This document shows, piece after piece, positions 35,107 through 40,988 of a stretch of DNA of 40,988 nucleotides. Numbering within the stretch: the stretch's first letter is position 1; every line of letters begins with the position of its first letter. The position numbers and the translations under genes are program-made. The DNA is from DASVRA01 sp036388855 (lineage in GTDB: Bacteria; Pseudomonadota; Alphaproteobacteria; Caulobacterales; Caulobacteraceae). The stretch is taken from contig DASVRA010000009.1 in assembly GCA_036388855.1 (NCBI GenBank), forward strand, positions 1-40,988, written 5' to 3'. The notes below the pieces were generated by a model. The model worked only from the letters and a program-made list of their open reading frames with translations. It had not been told where the DNA came from and made no database searches.

Positions 35107-36663
35107 TCATGCGCACTCGCGCTCCCAGGGCGGCGCCTCGCTTGCCGTTTCCATCTCGGCCTCGATCGCCAAGATCTCCCGCGGCCGGCCCACCGAGGCG
35201 GCGGCGGCGATCCGGCCGTCGCGGAAGAAGCGCAGCGTGGCGTCCCCTGCGGGGATCGAGCCGTCCACGGCGGTGTGGTCGAAGCGCGGCGCGTGCCCCA
35301 CGTAATGCACCGCAAGATCGTAGTGGTTGCTCCAGAAGAAGGGCGGAGCCGTGAACGGGCGCCGCTCGCCCAGCATGTTCACCGCGGCGGTCTGCCCCTG
35401 CCGCTGGGCGGCCGCCCAGTGCTCCACCCGGATGCGTTCCCCGGTGCGGGCGTCGGGATAGCGGGCGATGTCGCCGGCGGCGAAGACGCCGGCGCGGCTG
35501 GTCTCCAAGAACCGGTCCACCAGCACGCCGCCATCCGTCTCCAGGCCGGCCGCCACCGCCAGCTCCAGACGCGGCCTCACCCCCACGCCCAACACGACCA
35601 GGTCGGCCGCGATCCCGCCGCCGTCGTCCAGCCGAAGCCTTCCGTCCGCGAACCCCTCCGCCCGACGCCCCAGGTGGAACACCACCCCCTTCCGCTCATG
35701 CAGCGCGCGGATGGACTGGCCCAGTTCGCGGCCGAGCACCCGCTCCATCGGCACGGCTTCGGGGGCGACCACATGCACCTCCACGCCACGCGTCCTCAGG
35801 GAGGCGGCCGTCTCGAGCCCGATGAAGCTGGCTCCGATGACGGCGGCGCTGCGGGCCGTTGCGGCCGCGGCGATAATGGCCCGCGCGTCGGCCAGCGAGC
35901 GCAGGGTGTGCACGGCGGGATCGTCGAAGCCTGGAGCCTGCGGCCGTATCGGTTCGGCGCCGGTGGCGAGCAGCAGGCGGTCGTAGGCGAACCGCTCGCC
36001 GTCCTCGGTCACCGCCTCCCGCGCCTCGTGCGCGATTTCCACCACCCGCCGCCCGAGGCGCAGGTCGATGGCGTTGTCGCGGTAGAAGTCGGCGCCCTTC
36101 AGGGGGATCCACTCTTCCGGCGCGGTGCCGGCCAGGTAGTCCTTGGACAGGTTCGGCCGGTCGCACGGCGGCGCCTCCTCGGCGCTCAGCATGGTCAGGC
36201 GGCCCTGGTATCCGCGGCGGCGCAGCATCTCGGCCGCCGCGAAGCCGGCCGCGCCGCCGCCGACGATCACCACGCGCCGCGGCTCTTCCGGCCTCGCCGG
36301 CGCTGGGCGGGGAGGCGAGTCCTCGTGCCTGCCGTGGACGAAGACCATGCCGCCGACCAGCTCGACCTTCCAGCGCGACAAGGCGTCGAACGCCGGGGCC
36401 GACAGGGCTTCGCCGGTGCGCAGGCTGAAGCAGGCGTGGTGCCAGGGACAGCGAACCGTCTCGCCCACGACCAAGCCTTCGTCCAGCGGGGCGCCGTAGT
36501 GGGTGCAGGCCCCGCCGATGGCGCGCAGTTCGCCGTTCAGCCGGTAGAGCAGCACCGGCCCGCCCTCGACATGGCCCGCGATCACGCCCGCCGGCGGAAC
36601 CCGCTCCAGCGCCAGGCCGGCCCCGAAATCAGGACCTCTAGGAGGATCTCCAGTGGCGCCCAT
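35107..36663 (-). CDS. Rieske-ferredoxin reductase fusion flavoprotein
   Basis: A 518-residue fusion. Residues 15-112 are a Rieske [2Fe-2S] domain with Cys53-x-His55 and Cys72-x2-His75 (GACTHYGAPL; RCPWHHACF). Residues about 128-518 are a pyridine nucleotide-disulfide oxidoreductase of the ferredoxin reductase/AIF type: FAD motif VVIVGGGAAGFAAAEML, NAD motif SAAVIGASFIGLETAASLRT, AAGDIARYPD, and a C-terminal reductase-like domain (PPFFWSNHYDLAVHYVGHAP). It could pass electrons from NAD(P)H to its own Rieske centre. No oxygenase partner is adjacent. The start at 36663 has GGGAG; the longer opening at 36711 is less likely. Confidence 0.88.
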   Translation of the reverse strand: MGATGDPPRGPDFGAGLALERVPPAGVIAGHVEGGPVLLYRLNGELRAIGGACTHYGAPLDEGLVVGETVRCPWHHACFSLRTGEALSAPAFDALSRWKVELVGGMVFVHGRHEDSPPRPAPARPEEPRRVVIVGGGAAGFAAAEMLRRRGYQGRLTMLSAEEAPPCDRPNLSKDYLAGTAPEEWIPLKGADFYRDNAIDLRLGRRVVEIAHEAREAVTEDGERFAYDRLLLATGAEPIRPQAPGFDDPAVHTLRSLADARAIIAAAATARSAAVIGASFIGLETAASLRTRGVEVHVVAPEAVPMERVLGRELGQSIRALHERKGVVFHLGRRAEGFADGRLRLDDGGGIAADLVVLGVGVRPRLELAVAAGLETDGGVLVDRFLETSRAGVFAAGDIARYPDARTGERIRVEHWAAAQRQGQTAAVNMLGERRPFTAPPFFWSNHYDLAVHYVGHAPRFDHTAVDGSIPAGDATLRFFRDGRIAAAASVGRPREILAIEAEMETASEAPPWERECA

Positions 36664-36915
36664 GGCCCGCTCCCTGCCGCGCGACGCCGCCAAGGGGCCG
36701 CGCCTCATCATTGGATGCGGGGCGACTTCAGACGTTCCCGTTCGAATGAGGCGGGGACGGCCAGGCTATGTACCGCGCATGACAATGGCGCCGCGCGCGC
36801 TAAGTCCCTGACCATCCGCAATGGGTTCAACCGCATCAATTGGCGGCGCCAGCGGTGGTAGCGGCCTCCTTACAGGTGCAGCCTTAGGCAGCGCTGTCGC
36901 GCCTGGGCGGGGCTG

Positions 36916-37407
36916 TCACACGCTCGCCCGCAGGGTGGTGAGCAGTTCGTCCAACTGCTCGAACTGCTCGGGCATCGCGTCTTCCATGCCCACGTATGAC
37001 TCATCGAGCGCCTCCTTCGAAGGATAGAGTTCCCGCAGGACCAGCCGCGTCCCGCCGTCCTTTCCCTCGAAGGTCACCGTGGTGACGGCGCCCTCGCCGC
37101 TTTCGTCATTGGTCCAGACCAGGCGCGAAGGCGGCGACACTTCCAGATACTTGCCGAAGAAGGCCATGGCGTTCGAGGCGTCGTGTCCGAACGCGATGCG
37201 ATAGCCGCCCCCGGTGCGGACATCCATCTCGCAGAACAGCAGGGGCACGCCCATCGACTTCGGCGCCCACCACAGCTTGAACAGCTCGGGCTTGCTCCAG
37301 GCGTCGAACACGAGCCGGACCGGGGCGTCGAAGGTGCGCGTCACGACCAGTTCTAGCTCGGACCTCCGCTCGACCGCCGTGCGCCCGTCACCCGCCCTGT
37401 CGCCCAT
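36916..37407 (-). CDS. SRPBCC/AHSA1-domain protein
   Basis: A 163-residue START-like (AHSA1) protein. Key blocks are ELVVTRTFDAPVRLVFDAWS, PELFKLWWAPKSMGVPLLFC, GGGYRIAFGHDASNAMAFFG, PSRLVWTNDESGEGAVTTVT and VGMEDAMPEQFEQLDELLTT. Such proteins have a hydrophobic ligand pocket and very often follow an ArsR-type repressor gene with an overlap. Here the overlap survives (the remnant's stop lies 20 bases inside this gene), but the arsR gene is truncated. AAGGAG precedes the ATG at 37407. Without its native promoter its expression may depend on readthrough from the cassette to the right. Confidence 0.9.
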   Translation of the reverse strand: MGDRAGDGRTAVERRSELELVVTRTFDAPVRLVFDAWSKPELFKLWWAPKSMGVPLLFCEMDVRTGGGYRIAFGHDASNAMAFFGKYLEVSPPSRLVWTNDESGEGAVTTVTFEGKDGGTRLVLRELYPSKEALDESYVGMEDAMPEQFEQLDELLTTLRASV

Positions 37408-37537
37408 CGGCTTTCTCCTTCCGTTTCAGCGCCTCGACGACCTCGTCCAGCGCATCGAAGCGTGCGTTCCAGATCCGGCGGCGCCCTTCGATCCAGGCCG
37501 CCTCTTGATCGATGCCACTCAGGCCGAGCCTGATGGC
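37388..37537 (-). pseudogene. 5'-truncated ArsR-type regulator remnant
   Basis: The minus strand keeps 50 open codons ending in the overlap with the AHSA1 gene; the part reading AAWIEGRRRIWNARFDALDE and VVEALKRKEK matches the C-terminal helix of ArsR repressors that precede AHSA1 genes. The helix-turn-helix part is missing: an in-frame stop (TAG at 37538-37540) and unrelated sequence lie upstream, and a REP-like repeat begins 12 bases further. This looks like the scar of an insertion or deletion. Confidence 0.7.
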
Positions 37538-37565
37538 CTAAAAGGCGTTGAGTATGCTGTCCCTG

Positions 37566-37596
37566 CAATCCCTTCCGTACCATGGTCCGGAGTCAA
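37566..37596 (-). promoter_or_regulatory. Second mer-type promoter/operator, outward-facing
   Basis: On the minus strand TTGACT (37591-37596) is followed by a 19-base spacer carrying the dyad TCCGGACCATGGTACGGA (37574-37591), the layout of MerR-controlled promoters. The -10 position (GGATTG, 37566-37571) is poor. It points left, towards the arsR remnant and AHSA1 gene. A third half-site (TCCGTAC at 37607-37613) lies beside it. It looks like a relic or duplicate of the operator at 38461-38478. Confidence 0.5.
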
Positions 37597-37662
37597 CAGG
37601 GCTCCTTCCGTACCCTCCGCGCAGTGCTCGGCGCGTCATGTGACGGGAAGCTCCGTGACACC

Positions 37663-38418
37663 TTAGTGCTGCGTCCACATGGCCAGCATCCAGACAGCCA
37701 TGGCGATCATCATCAGGTTCTCGGTCAATGAGACGAAGCCCAGCGGCACGTTCGAGGAGCCCCCGACGCAGGCGCACTTCAGCTCACGCTTGTCGATGTA
37801 GACGGCCTTGAAGACCGACACGGCCCCGATCGTCCCGATGAACAGCGCGATCGGAACGGACAGCCAGGTCAGCGCGCCGGCCACCATCAGAACGCCCGCG
37901 GCTCCCTCGGCGAGGGGGTAGATGTAGCTGTACCGGACCCAGCGCTTGGCCAAGAGGTCGTAGTTCAGGAACATACTCGAGAATTTCTCGACGTCCTGAA
38001 GCTTCAGCATCGCCAACACGACCATGCTGAACCCGATGAACCATTCGCCGGCGCGCAGAGTGAACGGCGAGCCGAAGGCCGCCTGACTGGTGGCCATCGC
38101 CATCAAGGCGGTCATCGTAAAGACAGCCATCACGGGCCGATAGCTAGTCGCCCCCGGCTCCGCCACCTTGAGGCGGAAGTGGCGACGCAGATCGTCGTAG
38201 CCGCCGATGCGGCGCCCGTCGATGAAGATCTGCGGCGTCGTCTTCACGCCATGCTCCGCCTTGAAGGCGTCTGTCTCGTCGCGCGTCGTCAGCCAGTGGT
38301 CTTCCACGGCGAAGCCTTTGCGCTTCAGCAGGTCGAGGGCCTTCAGCCCATAGGGGCAGGTGTGTCCAGGCATCACCATTCGGTGCAGCTGAGCAGTCTT
38401 GTTTGTCGTAATTTTCAT
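37663..38418 (-). CDS. Glutaredoxin-MauE/DoxX membrane fusion
   Basis: A 251-residue protein. Residues 1-85 are a glutaredoxin domain with redox site Cys21 in HTCPYGLKAL (monothiol, CPYG), the cis-Pro region VKTTPQIFIDGRRIGG and YDDLRRHF. Residues about 92-250 are a four-helix MauE/DoxX-like membrane domain (VMAVFTMTALMAMATSQAAF; WFIGFSMVVLAMLKLQDVEK; AEGAAGVLMVAGALTWLS; VPIALFIGTIGAVSVFKAVY) ending with Cys215-Ala-Cys217 (KCACVGGSSNVPLG). It probably relays thiol redox across the membrane or handles a thiol-binding metal. The mer-type promoter lies just upstream. ATG at 38418 is preferred to GTG at 38451, which falls at the expected transcription start. Confidence 0.85.
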   Translation of the reverse strand: MKITTNKTAQLHRMVMPGHTCPYGLKALDLLKRKGFAVEDHWLTTRDETDAFKAEHGVKTTPQIFIDGRRIGGYDDLRRHFRLKVAEPGATSYRPVMAVFTMTALMAMATSQAAFGSPFTLRAGEWFIGFSMVVLAMLKLQDVEKFSSMFLNYDLLAKRWVRYSYIYPLAEGAAGVLMVAGALTWLSVPIALFIGTIGAVSVFKAVYIDKRELKCACVGGSSNVPLGFVSLTENLMMIAMAVWMLAMWTQH

Positions 38419-38452
38419 CTCAGCTCTCGATTGCCGAAGGTCCACTCCCACC

Positions 38453-38483
38453 CATATGGTTCCGTACCATAGTACGGAGGCAA
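38453..38483 (-). promoter_or_regulatory. MerR operator and divergent promoter
   Basis: TCCGTACCATAGTACGGA at 38461-38478 is a perfect 7-4-7 dyad almost identical to the classic mer operator. On the minus strand it sits in a 19-base spacer between TTGCCT (38478-38483) and CATATG (38453-38458), the long spacer that MerR proteins untwist. It should drive the glutaredoxin-MauE gene and overlaps the merR ribosome binding site, implying autoregulation. Confidence 0.8.
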
Positions 38484-38487
38484 CCCC

Positions 38488-38934
38488 ATGACCGACATGA
38501 CCATCGCAGCGCTCGCGCGCTCGGGCGACGTTGGCGTCGAAACGGTACGGTACTACCAGCGTCGCGGGCTGATGCGGGAGCCCCGGCGGCCGGAAGGGCC
38601 AGGGCTCGGCGGCGGCGTGCGGCGCTACGGCGAAGACGACGTCCGTCGCCTCCGCTTCATCAAGTCGGCGCAGACGGCGGGCTTCACCCTTGAAGAGATC
38701 GGCGAGCTGCTCGCGCTGGACTCAACCGATGAGCGGCCGCGCGCCCGCGACATGGCCCGCAGCCGGATAGCCGCGCTGGACGCGAAGATCGCAGAGCTAA
38801 CCGCCGCTAGCATGGCGCTGAGCCGTTTGGCCGATGAGTGCTCATCCAGCGAAAAGGGCCCATGCCCGATAATCTCCGCCTTCGAGCCCCTAGTTCAGCA
38901 ATACGGGGACAGCATACCGAATCCCCCTGAATAG
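38488..38934 (+). CDS. MerR-family metal/thiol-stress regulator
   Basis: A 148-residue MerR protein. The winged helix is clear (VGVETVRYYQRRGLMREPRR, GGGVRRYGEDDVRRLRFIKS, AQTAGFTLEEIGELLALD), then the dimer helix and a metal loop with Cys118 (LADECSS) and Cys126 (KGPCPIIS), equivalent to MerR Cys117 and Cys126. The third mercury ligand, Cys82, is missing: the region reads LDSTDERPRA. The final residues (QYGDSIPNPPE) are encoded by the REP-like repeat at 38901, so the C-terminus is not original. GGAGG inside the operator serves the ATG at 38488. It should control the divergent glutaredoxin-MauE gene; mercury as effector is doubtful. Confidence 0.9.
   Translation: MTDMTIAALARSGDVGVETVRYYQRRGLMREPRRPEGPGLGGGVRRYGEDDVRRLRFIKSAQTAGFTLEEIGELLALDSTDERPRARDMARSRIAALDAKIAELTAASMALSRLADECSSSEKGPCPIISAFEPLVQQYGDSIPNPPE
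38901..38918 (-). repeat. REP-like repeat forming the end of merR
   Basis: Inverted copy (minus strand GGTATGCTGTCCCCGTAT) of the repeat at 676-690 and 37552-37567. It codes for part of the last dozen residues of the MerR protein. Confidence 0.6.
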
Positions 38935-39016
38935 AGCGCCGCCCCTGCGGGTTGACAGGCGGCGGGGGGCGTGGCCCTTCCGCGCCTTCCTCTCCAAGCC
39001 TCCCCAGCCGCCCACG

Positions 39017-40798
39017 ATGACGACTCACGCCTACCGCTCTCACACCTGCGGCCAGCTCCGCGCCGCCGACGCGGGGCAGTCCGTTCGCCTGTCCGGCTGG
39101 ATTCACCGCAAGCGCGACCACGGCGGCCTGCTGTTCATCGACCTGCGCGACCACTACGGCCTGACCCAGCTGGTCGTGGACCCGCAGAACCCGGCGCTCG
39201 CAGCCATGGACCGCCTGCGCGCCGAGAGCGTGGTGCGCATCGACGGCGGGGTTGTGGCGCGCGCGCCCGAAGTGGTGAACCCGAACCTGCCGACCGGCGA
39301 GGTCGAGGTGCGCGTGCGCGGCTTCGAGGTGCTGGGCGAGGCGGCCGAGCTGCCGCTGCCGGTGTTCGGCGAGCCCGACTACCCCGAGGAGATCCGCCTC
39401 AAGTACCGCTTCCTCGATCTGAGGCGCGAGACCCTCCACCGCAACATCGTGCTGCGCTCGAACGTCATCTCCTCGATCCGCCGCCGCATGATCGACCAAG
39501 GCTTCACCGAGTTCCAGACGCCGATCCTGACCGCCTCCTCGCCCGAGGGCGCCCGCGACTACCTGGTCCCCTCGCGCCTGCACCCGGGCCAGTTCTACGC
39601 GCTCCCCCAGGCGCCCCAGCAGTTCAAGCAGCTGCTGATGGTCTCGGGCTTTGACCGCTACTTCCAGATCGCCCCCTGCTTCCGCGACGAGGACGCGAGA
39701 GCCGACCGCTCGCCCGGCGAGTTCTACCAGCTCGACGTCGAGATGAGCTTCGTCACCCAAGATGATGTTTTCGCTGCGATCGAGCCGGTGATCCACGGCG
39801 TCTTCGACGAGTTCAAGGGTGACCGCACGGTCACCCCGCTCCCCTGGCCGCGCATCCCCTATCGCACCTCGATCGCCAAATACGGCACCGACAAGCCCGA
39901 CCTGCGCAACCCGATCGAAATGCAGGACGTGTCCGACCACTTCCGCGGCGGCGGCTTCGGCGTGTTCGCGCGCATCCTGGAGAACCCGAAGAACGCCATC
40001 TGGGCCATCCCCGCGCCGGGCGGCGGCTCGCGCGCGCTCTGCGACCGCATGGACAGCTGGGCCAAGGGCGAGGGCCAGCCCGGCATGGCCTACATCTTCT
40101 GGCGCGAGGGCGAAGAGGGCGGCGCCGGCCCCGTCGCCAAGAACATTGGGCCCGAGCGCGCCGAGGCGCTGCGCAACCAGCTCGGCCTGAAGCAGGGCGA
40201 CGCGGTCTTCTTCGCCGCCGGCGATCCGAACAGCTTCGCCAAATTCGCCGGGCTGGCGCGCACCCGCGCGGGCCAGGAGCTCGGCCTGATCGCCGACGGC
40301 GAGTTCCGCTTCTGCTGGATCGTCGACTACCCGATGTACGAGTGGCACGAGGAGGAGAAGAAGATCGACTTCTCCCACAACCCCTTCTCGATGCCGCAGG
40401 GGGAGCTGGAGGCGCTCAACACCAGGGATCCGCTGGAGATCCTCGCCTACCAGTACGACATCGTCTGCAACGGCGTGGAGCTCTCCTCCGGCGCGATCCG
40501 CAACCATCGCCCGGACATCATGTACAAGGCCTTCGAGATCGCCGGCTATTCGAAGGAGGACGTCGACCGCGACTTCTCCGGCATGATCAACGCCTTCAAG
40601 TACGGCGCCCCGCCGCACGGCGGCTCCGCGCCGGGCATCGACCGGATCGTCATGCTGCTCGCCGGCGAGCCGAACATCCGCGAAGTGATCCTCTTCCCGA
40701 TGAACCAGAAGGCCGAGGACCTGATGATGAACGCGCCGGCGCCGGTGCTGCCCAAGCAACTCAAGGAGCTTGGCATCAGGATCGTCGCCGAGAGTTGA
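39017..40798 (+). CDS. aspS: Aspartyl-tRNA synthetase
   Basis: A 593-residue class IIb aminoacyl-tRNA synthetase of the bacterial type. The OB-fold anticodon domain covers about 1-110 (VRLSGWIHRKRDHGGLLFID). Motif 1 lies in IDQGFTEFQTPILTASSPEG, motif 2 in FQIAPCFRDEDARADRSPGE with QLDVEMSF, and motif 3 near the C-terminus in GGSAPGIDRIVMLLAGEPNI. The bacterial GAD insertion domain is in the middle (about 290-420). In alphaproteobacteria lacking AsnRS such enzymes can also charge tRNA-Asn; this cannot be read here. A TTGACA at 38952-38957 may be its -35. The start has no clear ribosome binding site. Confidence 0.98.
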   Translation: MTTHAYRSHTCGQLRAADAGQSVRLSGWIHRKRDHGGLLFIDLRDHYGLTQLVVDPQNPALAAMDRLRAESVVRIDGGVVARAPEVVNPNLPTGEVEVRVRGFEVLGEAAELPLPVFGEPDYPEEIRLKYRFLDLRRETLHRNIVLRSNVISSIRRRMIDQGFTEFQTPILTASSPEGARDYLVPSRLHPGQFYALPQAPQQFKQLLMVSGFDRYFQIAPCFRDEDARADRSPGEFYQLDVEMSFVTQDDVFAAIEPVIHGVFDEFKGDRTVTPLPWPRIPYRTSIAKYGTDKPDLRNPIEMQDVSDHFRGGGFGVFARILENPKNAIWAIPAPGGGSRALCDRMDSWAKGEGQPGMAYIFWREGEEGGAGPVAKNIGPERAEALRNQLGLKQGDAVFFAAGDPNSFAKFAGLARTRAGQELGLIADGEFRFCWIVDYPMYEWHEEEKKIDFSHNPFSMPQGELEALNTRDPLEILAYQYDIVCNGVELSSGAIRNHRPDIMYKAFEIAGYSKEDVDRDFSGMINAFKYGAPPHGGSAPGIDRIVMLLAGEPNIREVILFPMNQKAEDLMMNAPAPVLPKQLKELGIRIVAES

Positions 40799-40802
40799 TG
40801 GG

Positions 40803-40826
40803 GAGCGTGGCCGCGGCGCCACGCTC
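40803..40826 (+). terminator. Hairpin terminator after aspS
   Basis: A 9-bp perfect stem, GAGCGTGGC (40803-40811) with GCCACGCTC (40818-40826), starts four bases after the aspS stop. Only a short TTT follows, so termination may be partial. Confidence 0.5.
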
Positions 40827-40917
40827 GCACCATTTCGGGACTGCGCGGCCACCGCCGATTGCCGCTGCGCCCGACCTGGGGCATCCATCACTAGTGGGGG
40901 AGAGAGCCAACAGCGTT

Positions 40918-40988
40918 GTGGACGAAGCTGCGCTTGCCGCGCTGCGCGAGCAGATCGGCGAGTTGCAGCTGCCGCAGATTGCGCACCG
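40918..40988 (+). CDS. Partial CDS running off the window
   Basis: An open frame starts after the aspS hairpin and continues past the end, reading VDEAALAALREQIGELQLPQ in its first part. GTG at 40918 has GGGGGAGAGAG about ten bases upstream; GTG at 40894 in the same frame is another choice, and the frame is open back to an ATG at 40798 that overlaps the aspS stop. Too little remains to name a product. Confidence 0.5.
   Translation, partial: MDEAALAALREQIGELQLPQIAH

Larger units (their letters stand above)
37552..38918. mobile_element. Possible repeat-bounded mer-like cassette
   Basis: The segment with the glutaredoxin-MauE and merR genes is bounded by inverted copies of a short repeat, both reading inward as GTATGCTGTCCC (37552-37567 on plus; 38901-38918 on minus). 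The left edge abuts the truncated arsR remnant, and the right edge has replaced the end of merR. No transposase is present, so movement by an unlinked enzyme or by recombination between dispersed repeats is inferred. Confidence 0.35.

Noticed and set aside
36664..36915. Small plus-strand frame from 36821 (MGSTASIGGASGGSGLLTGA)
   Set aside because: Low complexity, no ribosome binding site, and it runs into the antisense of the AHSA1 gene. I see nothing else in this gap.
37573..37613. CRISPR-like short repeats (TTCCGTACC twice)
   Set aside because: Two partial copies of a dyad at irregular distance are regulator sites; there are no regular spacers anywhere in the window.
38807..40891. Long minus-strand frame opposite aspS and the end of merR
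   Set aside because: aspS is certain on the plus strand. The frame has no recognisable domain and starts in the intergenic region.

Overview
The window is very G+C-rich with strong codon bias towards G/C at third positions. Gene content and order point to an alphaproteobacterium, probably Caulobacterales (Caulobacter/Phenylobacterium-like): a Flp/Fap pilin, a TIGR02301-type periplasmic protein, pepA-holC linkage, several start codons without a good ribosome binding site (leaderless style), an ECF sigma factor of the ECF42 type with its DGPF/YCII partners, and a lysine 6-dehydrogenase/aldehyde dehydrogenase pair. This assignment is an inference from the sequence. I found no rRNA, tRNA, CRISPR array or intact insertion sequence.

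Layout. 1-2.8 kb is an accessory patch: a small Flp pilin, an orphan HSDR_N-type PD-(D/E)XK nuclease, imperfect direct repeats on both sides of it, an inverted pair of REP-like elements, and a less G+C-rich membrane/OB-fold gene. 2.8-14.2 kb is mainly housekeeping: lon (-) with a sigma-32-like promoter; pepA-holC followed by a large Pro/Ala-rich lipoprotein with a repeated GFEMLP motif and an I78-type lipoprotein; ndk; a D-2-hydroxyacid dehydrogenase-like flavoenzyme; a Nudix hydrolase; a TPR protein; TIGR02301; and a stomatin/NfeD pair. 14.2-18.2 kb is a compact molybdenum cofactor locus: moaA (-) divergent from moaD-moaE-moaB-moaC-moeA, with stop/start overlaps at most joints. A MarR regulator, an SLC13/RCK_C transporter and a GNAT enzyme follow.

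21.1-25.0 kb is the part most likely to be undescribed. A Fe(II)/2-oxoglutarate oxygenase-like protein (-) is divergent from a 752-residue fusion of an ATP-grasp ligase to a fold-type III PLP decarboxylase, and the fusion overlaps a gene for a transglutaminase-like (Cys-His-Asp) protein. A 207-bp AT-rich intergenic region with a near-palindrome separates the two arms. Together they look like a small biosynthetic locus that decarboxylates, ligates and hydroxylates an amino acid or peptide; the product is unknown.

25-28.6 kb holds a lysine catabolism unit (aldehyde dehydrogenase and lysine 6-dehydrogenase/saccharopine-like dehydrogenase) with a divergent Lrp/AsnC regulator. 28.6-35 kb holds a large disordered hydrophilic protein, a glutathione transferase, two DGPF proteins with an ECF42-like sigma factor, a GH1-like hydrolase, a predicted three-way-junction RNA and small hypothetical genes. 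35.1-37.5 kb has a Rieske/ferredoxin-reductase fusion and an AHSA1/SRPBCC gene whose partner arsR is cut off at its 5' end. Next to that break is a mer-like cassette (glutaredoxin-MauE fusion, mer operator, merR) bounded by inverted copies of a short REP-like repeat. aspS and the start of one further gene close the window.
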